DNA of 64,000 nt from Allopusillimonas soli (GTDB lineage Bacteria > Pseudomonadota > Gammaproteobacteria > Burkholderiales > Burkholderiaceae_B), in NCBI RefSeq assembly GCF_004153445.1, contig NZ_SDQC01000009.1, positions 1 through 64,000 of the forward strand, given 5' to 3'. The notes under the pieces were generated by a model. It saw only the letters and a program-made list of their open reading frames with translations. It searched no databases and had not been told where the DNA came from. Position 1 is the stretch's first letter. Each line of letters opens with the position of its first letter. The translations under genes were made by a program, and so were the position numbers. This document shows, piece by piece, positions 1-8,441 of the stretch.

Positions 1-54
1 GGTCTCGCGCAGGATCCGGACGATCTGCTCATCGTTGTATCGCGTCTTCTTCAT
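1..54 (-). mobile_element. IS3-type transposase OrfA, N-terminal fragment at the window edge
   Basis: Read on the minus strand from the ATG at 54, the frame gives MKKTRYNDEQIVRILRET and runs off the window. This is the typical opening of the helix-turn-helix OrfA of IS3-family elements, which binds the IS ends. An SD-like GAGAGG lies just upstream. Only 18 residues are visible, so the IS group and integrity cannot be judged. The element end must lie within about 55-126, between this ATG and the stop of the next gene, but I could not define the terminal repeat. Confidence 0.7.
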
Positions 55-126
55 GTGCCTCTCGCTATCGAAGAGGCCATTGTCTCAAGTTACCTTGGAT
101 CGAAAAAGCCAGGACAGGTCAGGGGT

Positions 127-2340
127 TCACGCCTTGGCCGGATCGGCTTGAGGCAGGCCTCGCATTTCCTGGTCGATCAATTGAGAGGCTTTTACCATCT
201 GGCGCAAAGGGTAGGCCAGGGTGGCCAGTTCGCCTTCGATTTCGATCGACGCGGGCGGGCTGGCATACTTGCCGTCCAGGAAAGCCACGACTGCGTCAAG
301 CGATTTTTGCACGCCTTCGGGTACGCTGGGCAGGTTCGCCAGAATGGGAATGGCAGACGTTATCTGTGATGCCAGCACGTGGTTCTGTATCAGCAGATGG
401 TTCAATTCGGGCACGTTGCGTTGGCGCCGGGCGGGCTCATCCATCATGCGGTAGAAGGCGGCCGTGAAATTGCCAAAGGCGATGTGCACGTTCTTTCTGG
501 CAATGCGCCAGCGCAACTCGGCTTCGCGCAATCGCGTGTCAAGGTCGGCATCCACGCCCGCACCAGGGGCTGCCTGAGCCCTGGTCAGCGCTGCGTACTC
601 CAGCCCGCTGCCGAGAAACTCTTGATTGGCCCGCCTCAGCGCCAATGCCAGCGATCCCATGAAGTTGTATTCCCACCAGGGCAGAATATAACTGCAGAGC
701 AGGGCAATGCCGCAACCCAGCACTGTGTCGACCAGCCTTTCACCGATGACAAGATTGGTGGTGGGAGACAGGAAATGGAACACCAGCAGCACGAAGAGCG
801 TATTGAAAATGGCGGCCATCATGTAATTGATCTGTACCAGGCCGTAGCCGAGTATGCAGGCCACGACTAGTATGGCGAGATAGATGGCGGGATCATGGGT
901 GACATTGAATAGCAGCAATGCCAGAGCGCAGCCTATGAGTGTGCCGGCGAGCCGCCAGCCGTTGCGCTGCCGTGTTAATGCGTAGCCTGGCTTGAGCACA
1001 ATGATGATGGTCAGGATGATCCAATAGCTATGGGCGCTCAATTCGGGCGCCATGCCTTCGTGCGTGAGCGTGAGGGAAAACAGGACGGAGAGGGTCATGG
1101 CCGCCAGCGTGCCGGCGGCTACGCGGGTAGCATAGCGGAAGTGCGGAGAGTCCAGGCGCAGATTGCTCGTCAGCATGCCGAAGCGCCATTTGCGCCGTGT
1201 CAGGAATCGGTTCAGCGATTTGTCCAGCAGCCGGTCTACCAGGGTGGCATCGGATCTGTCGCTAATGTGATCTCCGATGCGTTGTACCAGACGCGCTGCA
1301 TTGCGCAAACGCCGGAATACCTGTACCAGCAGCGCGTAGACCTCTGGACTGTCCTCGTCCATACCCTTGCGCCGACACTGATCGAGTTCGTACTCAATGG
1401 CTCGTAGTTCGGCCTTGACGCTACTGCGCTCGGTGACATGCCGGCCTCGTACGATATTTAGCGCCAGCCTATCCAGGTCGCGGGCCAGCTTGCGCAGGGC
1501 ATCGCGCCCGAATACCAGCAGGTCGCTGTCAGGCAGACTGCGCCGCAGCGTTGCGTAATCGACATGTGTGGCCACCAGCGTATCCAGCAGGGCGACCATG
1601 TCGATGAATACATTCAGGGCGCGGGTGCGCAGCAGGTCGGCCTTGCCATGCCCGCGTGGCAGCTCGCGCAGCACGGTATCGCGCGCACCCTGATGCTTCT
1701 CGGTCATGTTGGCCTGGGCATGCGTAAGAGCGCGGTAGTTTTTATCGAGGTCCGAGTGCACGTCGTAGAACTGGGATCGCGCGCGCATGTAGTCGGCGGT
1801 GGCGAACAGCGCGGCGGACAGCGCCTGCTGCTCTTCCCGGTGCCACAGCACGCGGTGCGCCAGCAATGCATAGCAGAAATAAAAGACACCGCCGGCGAAG
1901 GAATAGGCGGTGTGCATCAGCACCTCGTGAGGCGCCAGCGGAACGCGCATGGTCAGCGTCATGATGAGCAGGCAGGCGAAGCCAAGCAGGCCACCCTGTT
2001 TGCCGAAGACCGTGAACATGGAAAAAAAGAAGGACAGCAGCGGAACAACCAGCCAGAGCAAGGCTGAGTGAGCGGACGCGAAACCTGTGACCAATGCTGT
2101 TAGCGAGCCGACGAGAATGGCCGCAAGCATGCCGTTGCGGCCATAGCTGCGAGGCCCGCCGGGTTGGTCGATGATGGCCACGCAGGCTGCACCGATCGAT
2201 GCAATGATGCCGACGGCGTACATGTGCAGTATGCCGGCCAGCAGCAGTGCCGGCAGCAGAACGCCTACCCCCTGTCGCAGGCCGCCGAAGAAGTAATGGC
2301 TGTAGAAAAAGCGCTGTATCTGGGGCAAGCTGGAAACCAT
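127..2340 (-). CDS. FUSC/YccS-like inner-membrane protein
   Basis: The 737-residue product has an N-terminal block of hydrophobic segments (about residues 20-180), a long charged cytoplasmic middle rich in Arg, Asp and Leu (about 185-390), a second hydrophobic block (about 400-540) and a soluble C-terminus. This duplicated arrangement and length fit the YccS/YhfK FUSC family, related to aromatic-acid efflux proteins; the substrate is unknown. I start at the ATG at 2340 (MVSSLPQIQRFF). The open frame continues upstream, but that part lies antisense to the aldolase gene and has no membrane-protein character. It follows the aldolase gene by 56 bases in the same direction and may be the last gene of that operon. 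The start has no strong SD. Confidence 0.8.
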   Translation of the reverse strand: MVSSLPQIQRFFYSHYFFGGLRQGVGVLLPALLLAGILHMYAVGIIASIGAACVAIIDQPGGPRSYGRNGMLAAILVGSLTALVTGFASAHSALLWLVVPLLSFFFSMFTVFGKQGGLLGFACLLIMTLTMRVPLAPHEVLMHTAYSFAGGVFYFCYALLAHRVLWHREEQQALSAALFATADYMRARSQFYDVHSDLDKNYRALTHAQANMTEKHQGARDTVLRELPRGHGKADLLRTRALNVFIDMVALLDTLVATHVDYATLRRSLPDSDLLVFGRDALRKLARDLDRLALNIVRGRHVTERSSVKAELRAIEYELDQCRRKGMDEDSPEVYALLVQVFRRLRNAARLVQRIGDHISDRSDATLVDRLLDKSLNRFLTRRKWRFGMLTSNLRLDSPHFRYATRVAAGTLAAMTLSVLFSLTLTHEGMAPELSAHSYWIILTIIIVLKPGYALTRQRNGWRLAGTLIGCALALLLFNVTHDPAIYLAILVVACILGYGLVQINYMMAAIFNTLFVLLVFHFLSPTTNLVIGERLVDTVLGCGIALLCSYILPWWEYNFMGSLALALRRANQEFLGSGLEYAALTRAQAAPGAGVDADLDTRLREAELRWRIARKNVHIAFGNFTAAFYRMMDEPARRQRNVPELNHLLIQNHVLASQITSAIPILANLPSVPEGVQKSLDAVVAFLDGKYASPPASIEIEGELATLAYPLRQMVKASQLIDQEMRGLPQADPAKA

Positions 2341-2396
2341 AGGTGCATCGCGATGGACAGACCCGGGCAGTATAGAGGCAATTTGTGATGAATGGC

Positions 2397-3200
2397 TCAG
2401 CAGTCGACAGTAGGGAGGCGACGGACTTGTTCCTGGATGGCTCTGGTCATCAGTGCGAGGTCGGTGCCGATAGACACAAAGCGGGCGCCAGCGGACAGGC
2501 ATTCTGCCAATAGAGCCGGGTCGCTGGACAAGCCGCCCAGGCCTACGGCCTTGCCGTTGTTGTCCGCGGCTCGCTGGATGCGCGCGTAGGCGGCGCGCAT
2601 GGACGGATGCGACAACTCGCCCGGAATGCCCAGATCGGCGCTCAGGTCGCCGGCGCCCAGAAACAGCATGTCCAACCCAGGTACGGCCGCGATGGCGTCG
2701 ATCTGGCTGACTGCGTCGGCGCTCTCTATCATGACGGCCACGAATACGGAACGGTTCATGGCGGCCTGCGCCTGGGCGGGCGGGAAGGCGCGATAGTTCA
2801 GCAATGGCTGGGTGCTGGAGAACGACCGGCGTCCTTCTGGCGGATAGCGGGCCGCAGCCACAGCCTGCCGCGCCTGTTCGGCGCACGCAATCTGGGGGAC
2901 GATGATGCCCATGGCGCCGCCATCAAGCAGGCGGCCAACGAGCGCCTCGTCCAGGCCGGGTACGCGCACCAGCGGCACCACGCCTGCCGCGCGCGCGGCG
3001 CAACAAAGGACAGCTGTCGTTTCCAGGGAAAGCGGGCTGTGCTCCAGATCGATATAGCACGCATCCAGGCCCGCGTTGGCGGCGGCTGCGCCGATTGCGA
3101 TTCCATGGCTCATGCGGATGATCATGCAAGACGCCAGTTCGCCGCGCCCAAGCTTTTCTTTCAGCGGATTACGGGTCAAGGCCACAAGTTCGTCGGTCAT
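2397..3200 (-). CDS. HpcH/HpaI-family aldolase
   Basis: 267 residues, a TIM-barrel class II aldolase of the HpaI / 2-keto-3-deoxy-sugar-acid group, which cleaves 4-hydroxy-2-oxo acids to pyruvate plus an aldehyde. Family motifs are visible: YIDLEHSPLS near residue 48, the metal-binding Glu in VMIESADAV and the Asp in LGAGDLSADLG. The last motif has Ala where the family usually has Pro. It lies 10 bases after the NIPSNAP gene in the same direction. Its partners (lactonase, RraA-like aldolase, Bug receptor) fit catabolism of a sugar acid or aromatic-derived acid, but no dehydratase is encoded nearby, so the substrate is open. Confidence 0.85.
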   Translation of the reverse strand: MTDELVALTRNPLKEKLGRGELASCMIIRMSHGIAIGAAAANAGLDACYIDLEHSPLSLETTAVLCCAARAAGVVPLVRVPGLDEALVGRLLDGGAMGIIVPQIACAEQARQAVAAARYPPEGRRSFSSTQPLLNYRAFPPAQAQAAMNRSVFVAVMIESADAVSQIDAIAAVPGLDMLFLGAGDLSADLGIPGELSHPSMRAAYARIQRAADNNGKAVGLGGLSSDPALLAECLSAGARFVSIGTDLALMTRAIQEQVRRLPTVDC

Positions 3201-3210
3201 TGCAATTACG

Positions 3211-3528
3211 CTACAGCCATTGCGGCGAAAAAGGCAGGTCGCGCATGATCTTGACTTCCTGGTGTACGAACGTGCCGGCGTTCAGTTCCTTGAAGGCGTG
3301 CCAGGCGGGATCGGCATCCAGTTCGGCGCGCCGATGCTGGCGGTCGGTCAGATCCTCATAGGCCCAGATGTGCAGCACCTGGTTCAGCGGCCCGATTTCG
3401 CTGACGTAGAACCCAAGAAAGCGCCCCAGATGCTTGCGCAGCAGAGGTAGCGCCTGATGCTCATAGCGGTCCAGGTAGCTGGTCATCTGGCCGTGGGCTA
3501 CGGTGTAGGTGCGAAGTTCGAAGATCAT
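3211..3528 (-). CDS. NIPSNAP-family protein
   Basis: 105 residues forming one ferredoxin-like alpha/beta barrel domain. The opening MIFELRTYTVAHGQM and the later FLGFYVSEIGPLNQVLHIWAY stretch are typical of NIPSNAP proteins. Bacterial members often sit in catabolic operons for small organic acids, but their biochemical role is not established. It is 15 bases downstream of the Bug receptor and 10 bases upstream of the aldolase, so co-transcription is likely. Confidence 0.85.
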   Translation of the reverse strand: MIFELRTYTVAHGQMTSYLDRYEHQALPLLRKHLGRFLGFYVSEIGPLNQVLHIWAYEDLTDRQHRRAELDADPAWHAFKELNAGTFVHQEVKIMRDLPFSPQWL

Positions 3529-3543
3529 GTCTATTGCTGCGGT

Positions 3544-4500
3544 TCAATCGGTATGGATGTTGTTGGCCTTCAGCCAAGGCAGCCATTTGCCGAAATCCTG
3601 ATCCAGCCTGGCCTGAAAGCCCGCGGTGTCCTTTGGGTTGCTGAAGCCGGCCTGCGCCAGTTTGGCCGCGATCTCCGGCTCATGCACTACTTCGTTCAGT
3701 GCACCTTCCAGTGTTTTCCGAAACGAATCCGGAGTGCCGGCAGGCACGAGCACGCCGTACCAGTTGGTCATTTGCAGTGCCGGCATGCCGGCCTCCGACG
3801 CAGTGGGGATATCGGGCAGAAGCGGAGAGCGTCGGGTGTCATAGATCACCAGACCCTTGAGCCGCCCGTCCTTGATATAAGGCTGCAAGACGGGAACATC
3901 GGCGTTGACCAGGTCTACTTGTCCGGCCATGAGCGCGACGAGTGCCGGCGCGGCCCCGCGGTAAGGCACATGCACGAGCGGGATATCGGCAGCCTTGCGC
4001 AGCAGCTCAGCGCCCACGTGCATGGTGCCGCCCACGCCTGTCGATCCATAGTTGAGCCCCTCGGGCGTACCACGGGCCTTGTCGATCAATTCCTGCAGCG
4101 TGTCCACGCCGAGTTTTGGATTCACGGCCAGCATGGTCTGCACCTCTCCCAGTAGATAGACCGGCATGAGATCCTTGCGGGCATCGAACGGGAGCTTGCT
4201 GCGGGTACCGGTAGACAGGATGAGGCTGGATGTTGTGAGCAGAATAGTGTGCCCATCGGGCTTGGCATGGGCCGCGAGATTGGCGCCTATTGTGCCGCCC
4301 GCGCCGCCGTGATTCTCGACCACGACGGTCTTGCCCAGCTTGTCGCTGAGACTGGGGGCGATGGTGCGCGCGATCAGATCGGTGGGGCCTCCCGCCGAGA
4401 AAGGTACGATCATGTTGATGGTATCCGCGGCATGGGCCGCGGTGAATACTGCGAGGGCGCCGGTCAGCAGCGCCGCGCAGGCAGCGAATCGGGTTTGCAT
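3544..4500 (-). CDS. Bug-family tripartite tricarboxylate transporter receptor
   Basis: 318-residue periplasmic binding protein with an N-terminal signal peptide ending near ALAVFTAAHAADT. It has the Bug-family opening strand INMIVPFSAGGPTDLIAR, then HGGAGGTIGANL, YGSTGVGGTMHVGAELL and VPYRGAAPAL. Such receptors bind carboxylates and hand them to TctA/TctB-type membrane subunits. No TctA or TctB gene lies nearby, which is common for the many orphan Bug receptors of Bordetella relatives. It sits between the lactonase and NIPSNAP genes of a minus-strand operon and probably captures that operon's substrate. Confidence 0.9.
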   Translation of the reverse strand: MQTRFAACAALLTGALAVFTAAHAADTINMIVPFSAGGPTDLIARTIAPSLSDKLGKTVVVENHGGAGGTIGANLAAHAKPDGHTILLTTSSLILSTGTRSKLPFDARKDLMPVYLLGEVQTMLAVNPKLGVDTLQELIDKARGTPEGLNYGSTGVGGTMHVGAELLRKAADIPLVHVPYRGAAPALVALMAGQVDLVNADVPVLQPYIKDGRLKGLVIYDTRRSPLLPDIPTASEAGMPALQMTNWYGVLVPAGTPDSFRKTLEGALNEVVHEPEIAAKLAQAGFSNPKDTAGFQARLDQDFGKWLPWLKANNIHTD

Positions 4501-4534
4501 GATTTGTCTCCGTCATGTGATCTTGTCATGTTGT

Positions 4535-5431
4535 TCAGCCTGCGTAGCGCGGTTCGGGCAGGCCACGCACACCCACATTCAGAGCCAGGAGGGCGCCGGC
4601 AAGTGGCTCGCGTGCCTGCTGCTCTGGTGTGAAACGCTGCGAATGGCTGGTGATGTACAGCGTGTCCAGGTCGCGGCCCCCGAATGCAGGGCATGTGGGA
4701 TTGGTGACGGGCAACTGGATGCAGCGCATGACCGTGCCGTCAGGTGCCAGCCGTACAAGATGACCGGTGGCTACCATGCAGTTCCAGATGCAGCCTTCGG
4801 CATCCACCGTGGCGCCATCAGGCCTGCCAGTTTGATGTGTCCAGTCCTTGAAGATGCGGCGGTTTGAGATCGCGCCGTCATCGATGTCGTAATCGAACGC
4901 CCATATGACTTGATTGTGCGTGTCGGCGAAGTACATGGTTCGATCGTCCGGACTCCAGCTCAGGGCATTGGGCAGCACGAAATCGCGCAGCATGGAATGG
5001 CAGCTGTGATCCGGATCAAGGCGGTACAGGGTGCCTAGCGGTTCGCGGCGGGTGTCGTGCATACTGCCGACCCAGAAGCGCCCCCGTCGGTCACACTTGC
5101 CGTCATTCAGGCGCATGCCTGGCGCATTGTTCTCCGGATTCGCTATGAGGACGGGAGCTTGCCCGTGATCGGGGTCGTACAGATAGAGCCCCGAACTGGT
5201 AGCCAGCACAAAGCCGCCCTCTTCGCGCAGGGCGATGGCGCCGGTTACCATATCTGGATGCAGTCTTTGCGCGACATGCTTGCCGCTCGCAGGCTCATGG
5301 AACTGCAGCGCCGGCCGGCGCACGTCTACCCACCACAATCGCTGCGTCCGCTGGCACCAAAGCGGCACCTCCCCGAGGATATCCGCGCTGTGCACGGCAC
5401 ACCGGATGTCCACATCGGTTTCAATCTGCAT
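4535..5431 (-). CDS. SMP-30/gluconolactonase-family lactonase
   Basis: 298 residues with the six-bladed beta-propeller features of SMP-30/gluconolactonase enzymes, which hydrolyse sugar-acid or other lactones using a divalent metal. Visible family features are LGEVPLWCQRTQRLWWVDV near residue 18 with the metal-ligand Glu, RLNDGKCDRRGRFWVGSM with the substrate Asn/Asp, LPNALSWSPDDRTMYFADT and RPDGATVDAEGCIW. It is 15 bases after the RraA-like gene and 34 before the Bug receptor. The product would be a hydroxy acid. The nearest candidate consumers are the aldolases of this operon or the acyl-CoA genes beyond the divergent regulator. Confidence 0.87.
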   Translation of the reverse strand: MQIETDVDIRCAVHSADILGEVPLWCQRTQRLWWVDVRRPALQFHEPASGKHVAQRLHPDMVTGAIALREEGGFVLATSSGLYLYDPDHGQAPVLIANPENNAPGMRLNDGKCDRRGRFWVGSMHDTRREPLGTLYRLDPDHSCHSMLRDFVLPNALSWSPDDRTMYFADTHNQVIWAFDYDIDDGAISNRRIFKDWTHQTGRPDGATVDAEGCIWNCMVATGHLVRLAPDGTVMRCIQLPVTNPTCPAFGGRDLDTLYITSHSQRFTPEQQAREPLAGALLALNVGVRGLPEPRYAG

Positions 5432-5446
5432 GTTTGCATGCTCCTG

Positions 5447-6205
5447 TTATTTATAGCGTGTGGCGGCGAGGGTAGCCAGGTCGATGCCGGCTGCGATGTC
5501 GGCTTTCTGGCGCCGGTCGCCGGCGTCGATGCGCTCGGCCTGCTCGACCACGTCCTGTACATGGGCAAAAGGCACAAACACCACACCCGCTTCGTCGGCG
5601 GCCACCAGGTCTCCGGCACTGACGCCGATGCCTGCGATACGGACGCTCCCGTTGATCTCCACGGTTTGCAGCCGCCATTTACCGGTGATGGGCGTGGGTC
5701 CGCGAGACCAGATAGGAAAATGCAGTTCGCGCGACGCGGAGGGGTCGCGAAACCCACCGTCGATAATCGCGGCGGCGCAGCCGGCGCGGTGCGCGACGGT
5801 GGCGGATTGTCCGCCCATATTGGATACGCCCGCCAGGCCCTGGATGACAACCACATCGCCTGGTTGGGCCAGGTTGTAGGCTTCGTGCTCACCCATTTTG
5901 CCCACGCCGCTGGCGGCGCTGACAGTGGGGTTCTCTTCGCGCTCGATATTGCGCACGGTGACTGCTTGACCGACGACGCGCGACTGGCTCAGCGTGGGTG
6001 CGAGCTCACGGGCAGGCACGGCGCCGCGCAGACCAAGTTGATCGAGCGCATCGGACAGGCTGCTGGTGAGATCGGTCAGTTGGGCGCATCGCTGCAGCAG
6101 CGATGGCTGCAAACGGGGGATTTCCAGACATCGGATGGCTTCGCGCGGTACGCGGCCAGTAAGTTTTCTGGTGATCACAATGTCTGTCCCGAAGAGTCCA
6201 TTCAA
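5447..6205 (-). CDS. RraA-like aldolase/decarboxylase family protein
   Basis: Up to 252 residues of the RraA-like fold (4-hydroxy-4-methyl-2-oxoglutarate / carboxy-hydroxy-oxoadipate aldolase and oxaloacetate decarboxylase group). Key motifs are LSDALDQLGLRG, GDVVVIQGLAG, the GGQSATVAHRAG metal/pyruvate loop and AIIDGGFRD with the Arg-Asp pair. A catabolic aldolase is more likely than the RNase E inhibitor RraA, given the lactonase, Bug receptor and HpaI aldolase behind it. The longest frame uses a TTG at 6205. That codon lies only 4 bases from a strong -10, so the true start may be the GTG at 6178 (V10), leaving about 243 residues. It is first gene of the operon. Confidence 0.85.
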   Translation of the reverse strand: MNGLFGTDIVITRKLTGRVPREAIRCLEIPRLQPSLLQRCAQLTDLTSSLSDALDQLGLRGAVPARELAPTLSQSRVVGQAVTVRNIEREENPTVSAASGVGKMGEHEAYNLAQPGDVVVIQGLAGVSNMGGQSATVAHRAGCAAAIIDGGFRDPSASRELHFPIWSRGPTPITGKWRLQTVEINGSVRIAGIGVSAGDLVAADEAGVVFVPFAHVQDVVEQAERIDAGDRRQKADIAAGIDLATLAATRYK

Positions 6206-6208
6206 ATC

Positions 6209-6237
6209 ATAATATCTTGCTATGCAGGTAACGTCAA
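6209..6237 (-). promoter_or_regulatory. sigma70-type promoter for the RraA-lactonase-aldolase operon
   Basis: On the minus strand TTGACG (6237-6232), a 17-base spacer and TATTAT (6214-6209) match the consensus well. Transcription would start near 6202, inside the longest possible reading frame. This supports either a leaderless message or the GTG start at 6178. Confidence 0.6.
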
Positions 6238-6238
6238 T

Positions 6239-6257
6239 AATCCTGTAATATGGGATT
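6239..6257. promoter_or_regulatory. candidate operator between the divergent operon and the IclR gene
   Basis: An inverted repeat AATCC-N9-GGATT lies directly upstream of the minus-strand -35 and within the 130-base region shared with the IclR gene. It is a reasonable site for that regulator, but the arms are short. Confidence 0.3.
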
Positions 6258-6335
6258 TATTAAATTTCAGGCGGAACAGGCGGCCGACGAGACATGCGGC
6301 GATGCCTGGAGGCGCGCCTCTAATACAATTTGCCC

Positions 6336-7133
6336 ATGGCAGCCAACGTCAAGACATCCTCACCGTCCAGCCTGGGCCGCGCCCTGGATATTCTTTCTCT
6401 GTTCTCGGTAGCCTCCCCGCTGCTGACCGCGGAGGAAATTGCAGCAGTACTGGGCTATACGCGATCGACCGCCTATCGCTATCTCAAGGAGCTGTGTGAT
6501 GCGGGGCTGATCGCCAATGCACCTGAAAGCGCGTATACGCTTGGGCCTCGCATCGTGGAACTGGAGCGCATGCTGGCGCTGACGGATCCGCTGTATCGCG
6601 CTGGCCAGCAGGTGCTGGCGAGCGAGCATTGCGACAATCATGCCTTGCTGCTGCACAGTCTTTATCAGGACAAGGTGCTGTGCATATACAAGGTTGGCCC
6701 CGATGTGCTTCGTCACAATGGCCAGCAGATCACCATACGCAGAGCCCGGGGCATCCCCTTTTCTCTGTTTCAGGGCGCCGCCTCACTCGCCGCCTTGGCG
6801 CATCTGTCGTCGCACCGCATCAAGCAGGCCTATCTGGGCAACGAGGAGGCCGTTCGCGCCGCGGGCCTGGGCCAGAACTGGCTGGAATTCCGGCATGCAC
6901 TGGCCGGTATCCGGCGTTCCGGATACGCCACGAGCTACGAGCAGATCACGCCTTTTGTCATGGGCATTGCCGTGCCCATTCTTTCGCTGCAGGATCAGCG
7001 CCTTATCGGCAGTCTGGCCAGAGCCTGCCCATCGGCCGCCATGCCGTCCGATTCGGTGCCGCGTCATGCGCCTGCCTTGCGGGCGCTCAGCCTGCGCATT
7101 GCGCAAGAGTACGCCCGCATCACCCATGCCTGA
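6336..7133 (+). CDS. IclR-family transcriptional regulator
   Basis: 265 residues. An N-terminal winged helix (LGRALDILSLFSVASPLL, then EIAAVLGYTRSTAYRYLKEL) is followed by an IclR effector domain from about residue 80 (DPLYRAGQQVLA, then RARGIPFSLFQGAASLAALA). It lies between the minus-strand lactone/aldolase operon and the plus-strand acyl-CoA operon, so it probably controls one or both in response to their substrate. I use the ATG at 6336; an in-frame TTG six bases earlier is less likely. Confidence 0.85.
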   Translation: MAANVKTSSPSSLGRALDILSLFSVASPLLTAEEIAAVLGYTRSTAYRYLKELCDAGLIANAPESAYTLGPRIVELERMLALTDPLYRAGQQVLASEHCDNHALLLHSLYQDKVLCIYKVGPDVLRHNGQQITIRRARGIPFSLFQGAASLAALAHLSSHRIKQAYLGNEEAVRAAGLGQNWLEFRHALAGIRRSGYATSYEQITPFVMGIAVPILSLQDQRLIGSLARACPSAAMPSDSVPRHAPALRALSLRIAQEYARITHA

Positions 7134-7148
7134 GGTCAGCCGCAGCGC

Positions 7149-7177
7149 TTGACAATATCGAACAATCGTTCGATGAT
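7149..7177 (+). promoter_or_regulatory. promoter with an operator palindrome inside its spacer
   Basis: TTGACA (7149-7154), 17 bases, then GATGAT (7172-7177) precede the acyl-CoA dehydrogenase gene. Spacer and -10 are covered by the inverted repeat ATCGAAC-AATC-GTTCGAT (7157-7174). A protein bound there would block RNA polymerase, so repression by the neighbouring IclR or the distal TetR regulator is likely. No second copy was seen upstream of the importer or TetR genes. Confidence 0.55.
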
Positions 7178-7242
7178 TGGGCTATAGGGTGCACCGGAAA
7201 ACAATTGTGGCCTTTTCGGGGCCGCTTACAGAAAGGCATGGC

Positions 7243-8439
7243 ATGGACTTCACCTTATCGGCCCGCAGCGAGGATCTTCGCCGCCGTATCCGCGAATTCG
7301 TCGATGGGGAGCTCATTCCGCTTGAGTCCGAGGGCGCGTCGTACGATGAGCACGACAATATCCGGCCGGTATTGTTGCGCCAGATGCAGTCGCGTGCGAG
7401 GGATCACGGTCTCTGGAGTCTGCAGATGCCACGCGAGCGCGGCGGACAAGGTCTTTCCATGGCCGAAATGGCGGCCTGCTACGAGGAAATGAACCGCGCC
7501 ATCTTTGGGCCCGTGGTGTTCAATTCCGCGGCGCCTGACGACGGCAATATGATGGTTCTCAACAAGGTGGCTACCGCAGCACAAAAGGAGCGCTGGCTGC
7601 AACCCATCATAGATGGCACCGTTCGCTCTTCCTTTGCCATGACCGAACCCGCGCCTGGTTCCGGTTCCGATCCGGGCATGACGCGCACGACGGCTGTCCG
7701 GCAGGGGGACCATTGGATCGTCAACGGTCATAAGCACTTCATTACGGGCGCAGGCGTGGCCGCTCATTTCATTCTCATGGCGCGCACGTCCGACGACGCG
7801 CGCAAGGGTCTTACCGCATTTCTGTTTCATCGGGACGATCCGGGCTGGGAAATCGTGCGACGCATTCCCATCATGGGGCCGGAAGAGCATGGTGGGCATT
7901 GCGAGTTGCGGTTTTCGGACATGCGCATTCCCGACGAGAACCGCCTCATGGGCGTGGGCGACGGCCTTAAGCTGACGCAGATCCGCCTCGGTCCGGCGCG
8001 CCTGACGCATTGCATGCGCTGGCTGGGGCTGGCCAAGCGATCGCTGGAAATCGCCTCGACCTACGTGGCCGAGCGCGAGTCTTTTGGTATGCGTCTGGCG
8101 GACAGGGAAGGCGTCCAGTGGCTGCTCGGCGAAGCGGCCATGGCCATACAGGTGGGCCGGTTGCTTACCATGCATGCGGCCTGGAAGCTCGACCAGGGCG
8201 ATTACGCCCGCAGGGAGGTCTCCATGGCCAAAGTGGCGGTGGCCGATACCTTGCACAAGGCCGTGGATACAGCGATTCAACTCTGCGGCGCGCGGGGCTA
8301 CTCGCGCGACACGCCGCTGGAATGGATATACCGCTATGCGCGTCAGGCCCGCTTGGTCGATGGCGCATCCGAGGTGCACAAAATGGTATTGTCCCGCACG
8401 CTGATGCATGATGGTGTCGATTTCTGGCGGTGGGGGTAG
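7243..8439 (+). CDS. acyl-CoA dehydrogenase family protein, LvaC/ACAD11-like
   Basis: 398 residues with acyl-CoA dehydrogenase architecture: N-terminal helices, a middle beta domain (FAMTEPAPGSGSDPGMTRTTA) and a C-terminal helical domain (GARGYSRDTPLEWIYRYAR). At the position of the catalytic Glu of the medium-chain enzyme (YEGT loop) this protein has Asp, in LVDGASEVHKM (about residue 373). As I recall, such DG..EVH loops are found in ACAD10/11-type proteins. Together with the APH kinase and small partner downstream it resembles LvaC, which acts on 4-phosphoacyl-CoA. The ATG at 7243 is preceded by GAAAGG at 7231-7236. It opens the plus-strand operon behind a palindrome-bearing promoter. Confidence 0.85.
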   Translation: MDFTLSARSEDLRRRIREFVDGELIPLESEGASYDEHDNIRPVLLRQMQSRARDHGLWSLQMPRERGGQGLSMAEMAACYEEMNRAIFGPVVFNSAAPDDGNMMVLNKVATAAQKERWLQPIIDGTVRSSFAMTEPAPGSGSDPGMTRTTAVRQGDHWIVNGHKHFITGAGVAAHFILMARTSDDARKGLTAFLFHRDDPGWEIVRRIPIMGPEEHGGHCELRFSDMRIPDENRLMGVGDGLKLTQIRLGPARLTHCMRWLGLAKRSLEIASTYVAERESFGMRLADREGVQWLLGEAAMAIQVGRLLTMHAAWKLDQGDYARREVSMAKVAVADTLHKAVDTAIQLCGARGYSRDTPLEWIYRYARQARLVDGASEVHKMVLSRTLMHDGVDFWRWG

Positions 8440-8441
8440 GC

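Noticed and set aside
2341-2886. Upstream extension of the FUSC/YccS-like protein to about 919 residues
   Set aside because: The extension lies antisense to the HpaI-aldolase gene, is low-complexity Arg/Gly/Pro-rich, and the membrane-protein family starts at the ATG at 2340.
5447-6205. RraA, inhibitor of RNase E
   Set aside because: Operon context and N-terminal extension fit catabolic aldolases of the same fold rather than the RNase E regulator.
5057-6499. A 480-codon plus-strand frame opposite the lactonase and RraA-like genes
   Set aside because: Antisense to two complete family members and overlaps the promoter region and the IclR start.
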